This document shows positions 34,795 to 43,469 of a DNA stretch of 52,130 nucleotides, piece by piece. Both the position numbers and the translations under genes were made by a program. Location: assembly GCA_000996895.1 (NCBI GenBank), contig LCBB01000006.1:1-52130 (forward strand), read 5' to 3'. Under the pieces are notes generated by a model. That model was given only the letters and a program-made list of their open reading frames with translations. It did no database searches and was not told the origin of the DNA. Source of the DNA: a candidate division WWE3 bacterium GW2011_GWC2_41_23 (lineage in GTDB: Bacteria > Patescibacteriota > WWE3 > UBA101185 > UBA10185). The stretch's first letter is position 1. Each line of letters opens with the position of its first letter.

Positions 34795-37059
34795 TTATTT
34801 TTTCTTTTTTTCGCCCAATACTTTTTTCTCTGAGTTGTAGACGATCTCTCTGGTTTTTTCTATTACGTCGGGACTTACCGAAACTGAGGTCACTCCCCAG
34901 TCTACCAGCATCTCTACAAGTTCAGGGAAAACTGAGGGTGCCTGTCCGCATACGGAACATGTTACTTTTCTTTTTCGGCAGGTTGTTACGATTTTCTCGA
35001 GAGATTTTAGTACCGCGGGGTTCATCTCGCTATAGGAATCTGCTACTTTCTCATTATCGCGGTCAACGCCCAAGGTAAGCATTGTAAGGTCGTTTGTACC
35101 GATTGAAACGCCGTCAATGCCTTCGTCCAAAAACTCGTCCAGCAATATGACGTTGGAAGGAATTTCGACCATCATCCAGAACTTAAAAAGCCCGCTTCTT
35201 CTCAAACCCGCGGCGCTTAACAATTTTTTTACTTCTCTGAATTGCTCCACAGTACGTACAAAAGGCATCATTACCCAAAGATTTTTCAGGTTTTTTTTGT
35301 TGCGGACTCTTTTTATTGCTTCTACTTCCATCTCGAAAACTTCAGGTTCCGCGAGATATCTCGAAACACCTCTGTATCCAATCATCGGATTAGGCTCTTC
35401 AGTTTCAAACTCTTTTCCGCCTGTGAGATTTGCATATTCGTTTGATTTGAAATCGTTGAATCTGTAAACAACCGGTCTCGGATAAAAAGCTTCGGCAAAT
35501 TTTTCTAAACCATCTGCCAACTGTGCGATAAACTCCTTTTGCTTTTTCTCCTTGATAAATTTCATCGGGTGCTTACCAATCTGCGCCATAATAAACTCAG
35601 CCCTCAGTAATCCGACTCCGTCCACGTTTCTCTGGGACATTTCCACCGCAAGCTCGGGTTCTGCCAAGTTCATGTAAATTTTTGTCGCTGTTTTAATTTT
35701 AGTCAGGTCAAGTTTGGATTTCTTAACATCCTTAACTTCGGAGATATCTCCCTCATAAACTTTTCCTTCTGCCCCGTCGACGGTTATCAATTCACCGACT
35801 CTTAGCATTTTAGTAGCGTGGCTTGTACCTACAACCGCCGGGATACCAAGTTCGCGGCTTACAATGGCTGCGTGGCTGGTTCTTCCTCCTAAATCCGTAA
35901 CAATAGCGCTTGCTCTTTTCATCGCCGGCACATAATCAGGATTGGTCATTTCGGCGACAAGAATGTCTCCCTCCTTAACAATGTTTATTTCGCTGGGTTT
36001 TTTAACGATTTTAACTTTACCGACTCCGACGCCCGGAGAAGCGGCCAAACCTTCTAAAATAGCTTTGGCCTTATTACCTGCCTCGATGGCAATCTCAGTC
36101 TCTTTTTGTACTAAAGTTGTTACCGGCCTGGACTGGACGATAAATAGTTTTCCATCCTCAATCCCATATTCGATATCCTGAGGTCTTTTGTAATGCTCTT
36201 CGATTTTCATTCCGAGGTGCGCAAGTTCAACAATATGTTTGTTGGTCAATTTCTGAACCTGTTGATATTTTTTCGAAATTGGCGTATTACCTCCCAAAGT
36301 TAATTGCCATGTCTGTTTTGCCAAGTAGCGCGAGGTAATTTTTCCGGACTTCTTGTTTACAATATATTGGTCAGGTGTAACTTCCCCTGAAACTACGGGC
36401 TGACCCAATCCGAAAGCAGCTTCTATAGAAACTTCTTCCTTACTATTCGTTAGAGGATTTACCGTGAACATAATTCCCGAGTAATCAGATTGAACCATCA
36501 ACTGGATGGGAACGGCAATTCCTACCTTTAGGTGAGAATACTTGTTCGTTTCCCTGTAAAAAATGGCTCTTGCCTCAAAAAGGGACGCCCAGCATTCCTG
36601 AACTTTCTTAACAACATCTGACCAGCCCTTAATGTTTAAATAAGTTTCCTGTTGGCCCGCGAAGGAAGCATCGGGCAAATCTTCAGCTGTCGCGGAACTT
36701 CTTACTGCAACATATCTATCGTTCTCTCCGCAAAGTTTGTGGTAGTAATCTTTAATTTTTATAGCGAGGTCGCCCGGCATATCCGCGGCCATTATTGCCG
36801 TCTTAATTTTCCTGGAAGCTTCCTGAAGTTTTTTAGAGTTGTCGACGTTTAGTCCTGACAATTCGTGCATTATTTTATCTTTTAAAGACGTGGAATTTAT
36901 GAAATCAAAATATGCACCTGCAGTAACGACAAAACCATTAGGAACGGGAATTCCGGCATTTACCATCTCACCAAGATTTGCGCCCTTTCCTCCTACAAGA
37001 CCGATATCCTTCTTACCAACTTCTTTGAACCACAGTATTTGGGCAGTATTTTTATTCAT
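34795..37059 (-). CDS. ppsA: Phosphoenolpyruvate synthase
   Basis: Converts pyruvate, ATP and water to PEP, AMP and phosphate, or runs in reverse for ATP yield. The 754 residues form the PPDK/PpsA layout: N-terminal ATP-grasp (GLVGGKGANLGEM, VAVRSSATAEDLPDASFAGQQ), swiveling phosphohistidine domain (GGRTSHAAIVSRELGIPAVVG, His near 395) and a C-terminal TIM barrel with IGTNDLTML and the catalytic Cys in CSVCGQAP. It ends in a lysine-rich tail. Start at 37059 with TATCAT 7 nt and TGATATATC 9 nt upstream and no ribosome binding site. It fits the gpm-eno neighbourhood. Confidence 0.95.
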   Translation of the reverse strand: MNKNTAQILWFKEVGKKDIGLVGGKGANLGEMVNAGIPVPNGFVVTAGAYFDFINSTSLKDKIMHELSGLNVDNSKKLQEASRKIKTAIMAADMPGDLAIKIKDYYHKLCGENDRYVAVRSSATAEDLPDASFAGQQETYLNIKGWSDVVKKVQECWASLFEARAIFYRETNKYSHLKVGIAVPIQLMVQSDYSGIMFTVNPLTNSKEEVSIEAAFGLGQPVVSGEVTPDQYIVNKKSGKITSRYLAKQTWQLTLGGNTPISKKYQQVQKLTNKHIVELAHLGMKIEEHYKRPQDIEYGIEDGKLFIVQSRPVTTLVQKETEIAIEAGNKAKAILEGLAASPGVGVGKVKIVKKPSEINIVKEGDILVAEMTNPDYVPAMKRASAIVTDLGGRTSHAAIVSRELGIPAVVGTSHATKMLRVGELITVDGAEGKVYEGDISEVKDVKKSKLDLTKIKTATKIYMNLAEPELAVEMSQRNVDGVGLLRAEFIMAQIGKHPMKFIKEKKQKEFIAQLADGLEKFAEAFYPRPVVYRFNDFKSNEYANLTGGKEFETEEPNPMIGYRGVSRYLAEPEVFEMEVEAIKRVRNKKNLKNLWVMMPFVRTVEQFREVKKLLSAAGLRRSGLFKFWMMVEIPSNVILLDEFLDEGIDGVSIGTNDLTMLTLGVDRDNEKVADSYSEMNPAVLKSLEKIVTTCRKRKVTCSVCGQAPSVFPELVEMLVDWGVTSVSVSPDVIEKTREIVYNSEKKVLGEKKKK

Positions 37060-37066
37060 ATAAGAA

Positions 37067-37077
37067 ATGATATATCA
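37067..37077 (-). promoter_or_regulatory. -10 region of ppsA
   Basis: Overlapping candidates TATCAT (7 nt from the ATG) and TGATATATC (9 nt) lie on the minus strand, giving a leaderless or nearly leaderless mRNA. Confidence 0.45.
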
Positions 37078-37107
37078 AATTTTGAGCATTTGGAACTGCT
37101 ATAAGTA

Positions 37108-38481
37108 CTAGATATGTAGATTGTGGGGCTTTAGAAGCTCGTTGGCCCCGACTTTTACCGAATTCAACTCTTCTTCGCTCTGCGCTTCCAATCTTATACC
37201 TAAAAACGGAGATGTGTTTTTGGCGCGTATTAGGAACCAAGCCGTATCGGTAATATTTGCGCGCACCCCGTCTACAAAATTCTTTCTGGTGTAAGCATCG
37301 GAGGCTTTCACAACTTCGATGATTTTTTGTACAACTCTAAATTTGAGGTCATCGGGACAGTGGACTTTAATTTCAGGTGTGCTCACTCTTTCGGGAAATT
37401 CCGCCATTAAATCCTGTATGCCCGAATTGTTTTGGTCCATTAATTCCAGCACTCTGCAGATTGCGTAAATTCCGTCGTCATAACCGAAGTATTTGTCTCC
37501 AAAGTAGGTGTGCCCCGAAAATTCCACACCGAAAATAGCCTCTTTTGACGTAATCTTCTGAATAAAGTATGACCTGCCTGTCCGCATAATCTCAGGTTCG
37601 CCTCCATATTTCCTTATAATATCGTCAGCCAAAGAGGTGCATTTAACATCGTAGGCAATTTTAGAACCGGGATTGCTTTGCAAAATATGCTTGCTGAAAA
37701 GCAATAGGGCGCGGTCGGTGGCGTAAGCTTTTCCGGTTCCGTCTACCATCAAAAACCTATCTCCGTCTCCGTCCAACCCAAAACCGGCGTCTGACTTGCT
37801 TAACATTACTGCAGAGGACGTTTGTTCCACAAAATGAGGCTCTTCGGGATCCGGAGTGCCGTTAGGGAAAGTACCGTCAAGCTCAAGGTTCACCGGAACA
37901 ATCTCAACACCCAACGCTTCGAGTACTTCTTTCGCAACACCGCCTGTAACACCATTACCGGTATTCAGCACTACCTTGAATTTCTTTTTAAAAGTGAAAT
38001 TACTCTTGATAAACAAAACGTACTGACTAATTAGATTTTTTTCCGTGAATGAGCCTTTTCCAATCATATACGACTCTGTTTCGATAATATCAGCTATCTC
38101 CTGTATTCCTTCCCCAAAAATCGGCGCGGCATCCGCAAATTCAACCTTAACTCCGTTATATTCTCCTGTGTTGTGGCTTGCAGTAATGTAAACGCCACCA
38201 TCAAAACCCTTCGTGGTTGTAAAAAAGTGGATTAAAGGATAAGGAACTGTTCCTACAAAGGTAACGTTGCAACCAGTGCTCAGCAGTCCCTCGCAAAGTT
38301 TTTTTGTAAGAGAGTCAGAACTTATCCTGTTGTCCATTCCGAGCACGATGTTAGAAAGATTTTTGCGTCTATAAATCGTTCCTATAGCCTTACCTATGTG
38401 AAAAAAAAGATTTTCATCAATATCGGTACCGTACACACCGCGTATATCGTATTCTCTAAAAATATTTCTGTTTAATTGCAT
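37108..38481 (-). CDS. Phosphohexomutase (phosphomannomutase/phosphoglucomutase, AlgC/ManB type)
   Basis: Interconverts hexose 1- and 6-phosphates, supplying sugar nucleotides for surface glycans. The 457 residues contain the start FREYDIRGVYGTDI, the phosphoserine loop TASHNTGEYNG (usually TASHNPxxxNG), the metal loop GLDGDGDRF, the sugar-binding VEFSGHTYF and the phosphate-binding RAKNTSPFLGIRLEA. It starts 1 nt after the histidine-kinase stop codon (TGAGATG), so it is co-transcribed with the two-component pair. Substrate preference between mannose and glucose cannot be read from sequence. Confidence 0.92.
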   Translation of the reverse strand: MQLNRNIFREYDIRGVYGTDIDENLFFHIGKAIGTIYRRKNLSNIVLGMDNRISSDSLTKKLCEGLLSTGCNVTFVGTVPYPLIHFFTTTKGFDGGVYITASHNTGEYNGVKVEFADAAPIFGEGIQEIADIIETESYMIGKGSFTEKNLISQYVLFIKSNFTFKKKFKVVLNTGNGVTGGVAKEVLEALGVEIVPVNLELDGTFPNGTPDPEEPHFVEQTSSAVMLSKSDAGFGLDGDGDRFLMVDGTGKAYATDRALLLFSKHILQSNPGSKIAYDVKCTSLADDIIRKYGGEPEIMRTGRSYFIQKITSKEAIFGVEFSGHTYFGDKYFGYDDGIYAICRVLELMDQNNSGIQDLMAEFPERVSTPEIKVHCPDDLKFRVVQKIIEVVKASDAYTRKNFVDGVRANITDTAWFLIRAKNTSPFLGIRLEAQSEEELNSVKVGANELLKPHNLHI

Positions 38482-38482
38482 C

Positions 38483-39316
38483 TCAAAGGGGCAGAGTGAA
38501 AACGAATTTTGCTCCGGTTGGTTTGTTATCCTCTACTCTTATATCACCTTTGTGCGCCTCCACAATGGCCTTAACAATAACTAAACCCAGACCGGTGCCC
38601 TTTTCTCTTATCTTAGAATGGTTTGATGTCTGGCTAAAAGGTTTAAATAAAAGGTCTTTTTCCCCTTCGGGTATCCCAAGCCCGGTGTCTGCCACCGTAA
38701 CTTCCGCGTGGTGATCAAACCTGTTGGCAGATACCGTTACTTTACCGCCTTCGGGTGTAAATTTAATGGCGTTGGACAATAGATTTCCCATCACCTGCTT
38801 TATACGCTCGGGGTCAAAGCTAAAATTCCCGAAATTCTCGTTAAGTTCGATCTCAAGCGTGACTCCTTTTACCTGTGCAAGGGGATTAAAATAACTCCAC
38901 TCCTCTTTTAGAGTATCGTTTAGGTTTGCATATACTTTGTTTATTTCGAATCTTCCGGCACCTATTTTAGAAACGTCCAGGATATCCGCGACGATTTTAA
39001 GCATTGCGTTCGAATTCTCTTTTACCTGAGACAATAAGTTATGAATTTGTTCGGCGTCTAATTCCGCTGCTTGCTTAAGCAGAAGGTCTGAGGCACCTTT
39101 AATAACCGAAAGGGGAGCTCTAAGCTCGTGCACCAGCATGGGTATATAGTCTTTATTACCGCCGAAAAAACCGCTCTGAGTAATTCCGTCAGATTTAAGT
39201 TTACTAATCTGCTCCAGCAGCTTATTTAATTCGCTTGATTTTCTGAAAAGGATAACGGAAATGATTAACAACAAGATAGATTCAGCTATTATGAGCCATA
39301 TATTATAAGTTTCCAT
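38483..39316 (-). CDS. Membrane-anchored sensor histidine kinase without sensor domain
   Basis: The 277 residues have one N-terminal membrane helix (about 6-24), a short coiled linker, a DHp domain with His63 in LVHELRAPLSVIKG, and an HATPase with N box QVMGNLLSNAIKFTP, G1 DTGLGIP, F box LLFKPFSQ and G2 KGTGLGLVIVK. There is no extracytoplasmic loop or PAS/HAMP domain, so input may come through the membrane or a partner. It follows the receiver gene by 7 nt and precedes the phosphohexomutase. Confidence 0.93.
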   Translation of the reverse strand: METYNIWLIIAESILLLIISVILFRKSSELNKLLEQISKLKSDGITQSGFFGGNKDYIPMLVHELRAPLSVIKGASDLLLKQAAELDAEQIHNLLSQVKENSNAMLKIVADILDVSKIGAGRFEINKVYANLNDTLKEEWSYFNPLAQVKGVTLEIELNENFGNFSFDPERIKQVMGNLLSNAIKFTPEGGKVTVSANRFDHHAEVTVADTGLGIPEGEKDLLFKPFSQTSNHSKIREKGTGLGLVIVKAIVEAHKGDIRVEDNKPTGAKFVFTLPL

Positions 39317-39323
39317 ATAGCGT

Positions 39324-39725
39324 CTATCCCGTTACTACAATACCTGTGTCCGGAGTTTCCCCCAAAAGGACAGCAATTTTCCCGGGCAGTTCCGAAGGTA
39401 CGACGTTGTATTTCATGTAATAATCTTCAGCTCCGTATTCAACCGCTTTTTTAATGTTCTCGTCGTTGCCGAAATTAGTGAGCATGACCACCTTTATATC
39501 CTTGGTGTCTATGTTCTCCTTCATTTCTTTTAGGACATCAAGCCCGCTCATTCCGGGTAAAATGATATCCATTAACACCAAATCGGGCTTTTCCTGGATA
39601 ATCGCGTCCATTGCCCTGGAGCCTTCAGCCACGTGAGCAACGCTGTAGCCTTTCATTTTCAGGGGTACAGAGAATATATTAAAAAAACCTTCGTCGTCTT
39701 CTACAAATAACACTTTCTTTGGCAT
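39324..39725 (-). CDS. Receiver-only response regulator
   Basis: CheY-like single-domain regulator, 133 residues. Asp10/Asp11 acid pocket (FVEDDEG), phosphoacceptor Asp53 (LVLMDIILPGMSG), Thr83 and Lys105 (YYMKYN) are all present. No DNA-binding or enzymatic output domain follows, only about 15 residues, so it must signal by protein contact or phosphotransfer. It is the first gene of the regulator-kinase-phosphohexomutase set. TACTAT ends 6 nt before the ATG. The LCP gene is divergent across a 120-bp gap. Confidence 0.93.
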   Translation of the reverse strand: MPKKVLFVEDDEGFFNIFSVPLKMKGYSVAHVAEGSRAMDAIIQEKPDLVLMDIILPGMSGLDVLKEMKENIDTKDIKVVMLTNFGNDENIKKAVEYGAEDYYMKYNVVPSELPGKIAVLLGETPDTGIVVTG

Positions 39726-39731
39726 ACGTTA

Positions 39732-39737
39732 ATAGTA
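39732..39737 (-). promoter_or_regulatory. -10 of the two-component operon
   Basis: TACTAT on the minus strand ends 6 nt before the response-regulator ATG, preceded directly by TG. Confidence 0.45.
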
Positions 39738-39822
39738 CAAGATTATTAACCGTTTGTTCAATACTTTTCTCAGTTGCCCGATTTAGAGTTAAAAGTACAC
39801 CATAGAGGTTCTTTCATTTAAC

Positions 39823-39831
39823 TGTTATATT
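39823..39831 (+). promoter_or_regulatory. Extended -10 of the LCP gene
   Basis: TGTTATATT fits TGnTAnnnT and ends 14 nt before the ATG at 39846, which predicts a leader of about 7 nt with no ribosome binding site. Confidence 0.4.
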
Positions 39832-39845
39832 TGTGTAATTGCCGT

Positions 39846-40898
39846 ATGTTCAAAAAAACCTTGATAATTCTATTTTCCATAGTCATCTGTCTCGGTTCCG
39901 GAGCCTACTATATTTATAACAAGACGGGCAGCGGTAACACAAAAGAGCTGCATTTGATACCTAACCCTTCCGAAAGCGTGTTCGACGCAGACAAAAAGTT
40001 GGAAAATCCCTCTATTGCCAGTGTTTTTCAAAAAAACCCGCAGATAAACATATTATTAATAGGAACCGACACAAGTCTGGAAAGGCGTAATAACGGCCAG
40101 TACGGTTATAATACGGATGCTACGGTACTTGTAAGCATGGACACGATTACAAAAAACATGCTTTTAACTTCCGTTCCCCGGGACTTATGGGTAAACGGTA
40201 ACAAGATAAACGCTCTCTTCGTTACGTACGGTTGGCCGGGTCTTAAAAAAGCATACGAAGAAATCACAGGTCTGCAAATCAAGGGCTACATAGTTGCGGA
40301 TTTTGACGGCTTCCGCTGGTTCGTTTCCCAAATGGGAGGGGTAGATGTAGATATAAAAACATCGTTCACGGATATTTCTTTTCCGAACCAACAGGACAGC
40401 GATGTTCTGCAGGTATCTTTTGAACAAGGCACCGAAGTCATGACGGGTGACAGAGCGCTCACTTACGCCCGGTCAAGAAAAGGCGACAACGGAGAAGGAA
40501 GCGACCTGATGAGAGCAAAAAGACAGCATCTAATCCTGCAGGGAATCGCTAAGTCTTTCGAAAATCCAAGAAATCTTTTCTGGCCGATGGATATTTCCGG
40601 TTTTTACGAAACGGTCACAAAACATATGGAAACAAATCTGACGTTAGGCGACGCAATATACCTATGGGATTTCTACTCTTTTAAAGATGATTACGATGTT
40701 CAATCGTTTGTGCTCGATGATATTTATTTGTATCACCCGGGAATGTACCCGGACAGTCCTTATACAGCGTGGGTTTTTATACCGCGAGATCCTGATTACT
40801 CAGATATCCATGACGCAATAAAAAATAAATTAGCCGGGACCGAAATACCCGTTGCAGTTGAAACAATTGTTCAAGCTGAGCCGCCGGCTACGGAATAG
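39846..40898 (+). CDS. LytR-CpsA-Psr (LCP) family glycopolymer transferase
   Basis: LCP enzymes attach undecaprenyl-linked glycopolymers to peptidoglycan outside the membrane. The 350 residues have an N-terminal anchor helix (about 5-23) and an LCP core: INILLIGTDTS, YNTDATVLVSMD (the Asp of the metal/lipid site), LTSVPRDLWV (conserved Arg), and YARSRKGDNGEGSDLMRAKRQ near the C-terminal part. Start is the ATG at 39846; the upstream TTG at 39831 falls in the promoter. The 3' end overlaps convergent yraN by 11 nt. It pairs logically with the glycosyltransferase group at 49-52 kb. Confidence 0.93.
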   Translation: MFKKTLIILFSIVICLGSGAYYIYNKTGSGNTKELHLIPNPSESVFDADKKLENPSIASVFQKNPQINILLIGTDTSLERRNNGQYGYNTDATVLVSMDTITKNMLLTSVPRDLWVNGNKINALFVTYGWPGLKKAYEEITGLQIKGYIVADFDGFRWFVSQMGGVDVDIKTSFTDISFPNQQDSDVLQVSFEQGTEVMTGDRALTYARSRKGDNGEGSDLMRAKRQHLILQGIAKSFENPRNLFWPMDISGFYETVTKHMETNLTLGDAIYLWDFYSFKDDYDVQSFVLDDIYLYHPGMYPDSPYTAWVFIPRDPDYSDIHDAIKNKLAGTEIPVAVETIVQAEPPATE

Positions 40899-41250
40899 AA
40901 ATATTTTTGTAATGTCTGAGCAAAAACTTTTCTCCGTTTTTTATAATTCCTACGAAATCGTACCGCCAATCCGCGCCCAATAAATGATGCCGTAACAGAA
41001 AATAATTGGACGTGTGGTACCACTTTAATTTTTTTCTGCGGGTTAACATCGCAGAAGGATCATCTCCGGTACTTCTCGATAAAGTTTTGACCTCAACAAA
41101 AATTAGTTTATTTTTGAAAGCTACAAAATCTAATTCCCCCGCATAGCAAAACCAATTTCTTTTTAAGATTTTGTATCCGCGGGATAGAAGATATTTTTCC
41201 GCAATCTTCTCTCCCTCCACCCCTATTTTCTTTTTTACCGGGCAAGACAC
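40888..41250 (-). CDS. yraN: YraN-family (UPF0102) putative endonuclease
   Basis: Restriction-endonuclease-like fold protein, 120 residues, function not settled. It has GVEGEKIAEKYLLSRGYKIL, RNWFCYAGELDFVAF (conserved Glu-x-Asp) and LIFVEVKTLSR, the family's (D/E)-x-K nuclease-like signature. The GTG at 41250 is 8 nt after TATATT. It lies 45 nt downstream of ftsI. An imperfect inverted repeat TTTTTTACC(C)GG brackets its start. Confidence 0.88.
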   Translation of the reverse strand: MSCPVKKKIGVEGEKIAEKYLLSRGYKILKRNWFCYAGELDFVAFKNKLIFVEVKTLSRSTGDDPSAMLTRRKKLKWYHTSNYFLLRHHLLGADWRYDFVGIIKNGEKFLLRHYKNISIP

Positions 41251-41258
41251 CCGTCCAC

Positions 41259-41264
41259 AATATA
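41259..41264 (-). promoter_or_regulatory. -10 of yraN
   Basis: TATATT on the minus strand ends 8 nt before the GTG start. Confidence 0.35.
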
Positions 41265-41295
41265 TTGACCGGGTAAAAAATAAATGCCGGATGTT

Positions 41296-43131
41296 CTAAT
41301 TTAATTGGGAAACCTGTGGATCGGGAATTCTGTCCGGCGCTATACCGTAAAACTTCACCAACTCAGACATTATATCCATCCACAAAGGAACGGATGTGAG
41401 AGATGCATAAACTGATGTTTTGGGCTCTTCAAGCTTAACAATCATAGAGATTTTGCGGTCTCCGGAAAGAAAACCCACAAAGGTTGCGTTTGTTTTATCC
41501 GCAGAGTACCCACCTTTCTCAGGTATCTGAGCTGTTCCTGTTTTTCCGGCTATTTTGTAATCTTTGAGAACATAAAACTTAGCTTCGCCGCTTACCGCTG
41601 CATTTTCCAGCATAGAAACCATTTCCGTAGCTGTTTCCTGTTTTATAACCTGTCTCAACCTCTTTGGGCGCACTTCAAGAATTTTCTTGCCGTCGTCAAT
41701 TTTTTCGATAATTAGAGGTTGATATAAAGTTCCTCCGTTTGCAATTACATTAAAGGCATTTAACACCTGAAGCGGGGTGGCGGAAATTCCTTGTCCGAAA
41801 GAAATGTTAGCTAACGTAATATCCGACCAATCAGAAATTGCAGGAATAACACCGGTGTCTTCCCCCTGCAGTTCTATCCCGGTTCTTTTTCCGTATCCGA
41901 AATTTACCAGGTAGGATCTTAGGTTCTCTGCACCTACTTTGTGCCCAACCCACGCGGCGCCAATGTTGTTAGAAAGCTCCAGAAGGCGTTGCACTGTAAG
42001 CACGCCGTGGTGTTTTAAATCCCAGTTGTCCACTTTATATCCTGAATAGTAAACGGGCCCTGCGTCTTCGTAAGTTGTTGTGGAGGATACCAAACCTAAA
42101 TCTACGGCCGTCGAAACCGTCATCGGTTTCATAACCGAGCCCGGTTCGTATGTCTGTTGTATTGAAAGATTCCTTCTTTCAACTTTTTTTCTAGTCTGCT
42201 CACCATCCGCGATTGTTTCCGAGTCACCCACTGAAAAATCGGAGGGATCGTATGTAGGATAGTTTGCCATGGCTATAACTTTTCCAGTGTAAGGATCCAT
42301 CACTATCACATTTCCTGAAACCGCGTCATATTTCTCTACACCATCTTTAATCATCCTCTCTACCATATACTGAACAGAACGATCTATTGTTAAAACGATA
42401 TTTCTTCCCGGAAGTGGGTTAGCTTTTCTATAACCTCCTGCCAAAATCGGGTTACCCGTAGCATCCCTCTCTTCAAGTATTCTTCCCATCTTGCCCTGTA
42501 AATCCTCATTTAAAGCTCCCTCAATACCGTAATACCCAGTCTTTTCACCTTTCTCGTCGCTGGCAACAAAACCTAAGACGTGACTTGCTAACGTTCCTTC
42601 GGGGTAATAACGTTTTGGCTCTTTTTCAAACCCGATTCCTTCAATTCCGAATTTTTGGATAGCTAGCATTTGCTCGTGAGATAGATTTTTCTTAAGGGAA
42701 ACCCAATACAGGTCTAAGTTCAGATTATCGAAGATGGATTTGTAGTAGTACTCAAAACCGGGCTTTAGCACAACCTCCTTAACTTCCTCGTCCTGAATAA
42801 CTTCAGGTTCAATTGAGGCTAAATATTCCGCTAAAATGTGAGCCGTCTGCGTTTTATTCTCAACAACCTTTGGCTCTCCGTACATAAGATAGTTATCTAC
42901 CGTTCCCGCTAACAAAAAACCGTCCGATGAAGAAATACTTCCCCGGCCGGCAGATATTTCCTGAACCGTCCAATATTGATCCTGTCCCATTTTTTCAAAT
43001 TTCTCATGTCCCAAAACCTGGATTTGAAATAGACGGAATATAACAGCTATAAAACCGACCAAAAATAAAACAATTAGGGAATTAAGCCGCAATTCAAGAA
43101 ATGCTCTTTTCTTTGTCCTCGTATTTTTCAT
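41296..43131 (-). CDS. ftsI: Division transpeptidase FtsI (class B PBP3)
   Basis: Cross-links septal peptidoglycan with FtsW. The 611 residues have a short cytoplasmic tail, one membrane helix (about 17-37), a PBP dimerisation region, and a transpeptidase with PGSVMKP (SxxK), LSNNIG (SxN) and GKTGTAQ. No C-terminal PASTA domain is present. It follows ftsL by 11 nt and is the last gene of the proximal dcw set. TAAAAT overlapping the ftsL stop lies 8 nt before the ATG, so an internal leaderless promoter is possible. Confidence 0.95.
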   Translation of the reverse strand: MKNTRTKKRAFLELRLNSLIVLFLVGFIAVIFRLFQIQVLGHEKFEKMGQDQYWTVQEISAGRGSISSSDGFLLAGTVDNYLMYGEPKVVENKTQTAHILAEYLASIEPEVIQDEEVKEVVLKPGFEYYYKSIFDNLNLDLYWVSLKKNLSHEQMLAIQKFGIEGIGFEKEPKRYYPEGTLASHVLGFVASDEKGEKTGYYGIEGALNEDLQGKMGRILEERDATGNPILAGGYRKANPLPGRNIVLTIDRSVQYMVERMIKDGVEKYDAVSGNVIVMDPYTGKVIAMANYPTYDPSDFSVGDSETIADGEQTRKKVERRNLSIQQTYEPGSVMKPMTVSTAVDLGLVSSTTTYEDAGPVYYSGYKVDNWDLKHHGVLTVQRLLELSNNIGAAWVGHKVGAENLRSYLVNFGYGKRTGIELQGEDTGVIPAISDWSDITLANISFGQGISATPLQVLNAFNVIANGGTLYQPLIIEKIDDGKKILEVRPKRLRQVIKQETATEMVSMLENAAVSGEAKFYVLKDYKIAGKTGTAQIPEKGGYSADKTNATFVGFLSGDRKISMIVKLEEPKTSVYASLTSVPLWMDIMSELVKFYGIAPDRIPDPQVSQLN

Positions 43132-43139
43132 CTATGAAT

Positions 43140-43145
43140 ATTTTA
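43140..43145 (-). promoter_or_regulatory. -10-like element of ftsI
   Basis: TAAAAT on the minus strand includes the ftsL stop codon and ends 8 nt before the ftsI ATG. Confidence 0.3.
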
Positions 43146-43469
43146 CCTTGCCAGTGAAGCTACTTGGCCGGCCGAAGACAGGTCGAGTGTCATTAAACGT
43201 TCTTCCATGGGCACAAACCCCAGCTTTAAAGCCTCGGACTCAACATATTTCATGGAAGAAAGACCGGAATCTTCGTACTTAAGAATGGTAATCTCCTCCT
43301 CCAAAGCTAACTGGGAGTCGAAAGAGCCCTTAAGATCGCGGTTTTTAATGGCTAAATCGTTATAAAAATACATTCTCGCTACGGTACTTGACAAAAAAAG
43401 CGCGCAACAAGTAAAAAATACAAGGTTGCACGTTTTTTGAGTTTTTTCTATTTTATCTATTCTGCACAT
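43143..43469 (-). CDS. ftsL: FtsL-like bitopic division protein
   Basis: A 108-residue protein with a short cytoplasmic N-terminus, one membrane helix (about 15-33) and an extracytoplasmic coiled-coil-like stretch (NRDLKGSFDSQLALEEEITILKYED) followed by a C-terminal region with LGFVPMEERLMTLDL. Sequence alone is weak, as usual for FtsL, but position between rsmH and ftsI and the layout match. It overlaps the rsmH 3' end by 13 nt. In the FtsQLB complex it would pair with the FtsQ encoded at 11.7-12.5 kb; no ftsB is seen here. Confidence 0.8.
   Translation of the reverse strand: MCRIDKIEKTQKTCNLVFFTCCALFLSSTVARMYFYNDLAIKNRDLKGSFDSQLALEEEITILKYEDSGLSSMKYVESEALKLGFVPMEERLMTLDLSSAGQVASLAR

Noticed and set aside
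41231-41280. Inverted repeat TTTTTTACC(C)GG bracketing the yraN start
   Set aside because: Arms are A/T-rich with a bulge and a 26-nt loop; both a terminator and an operator are weak readings.
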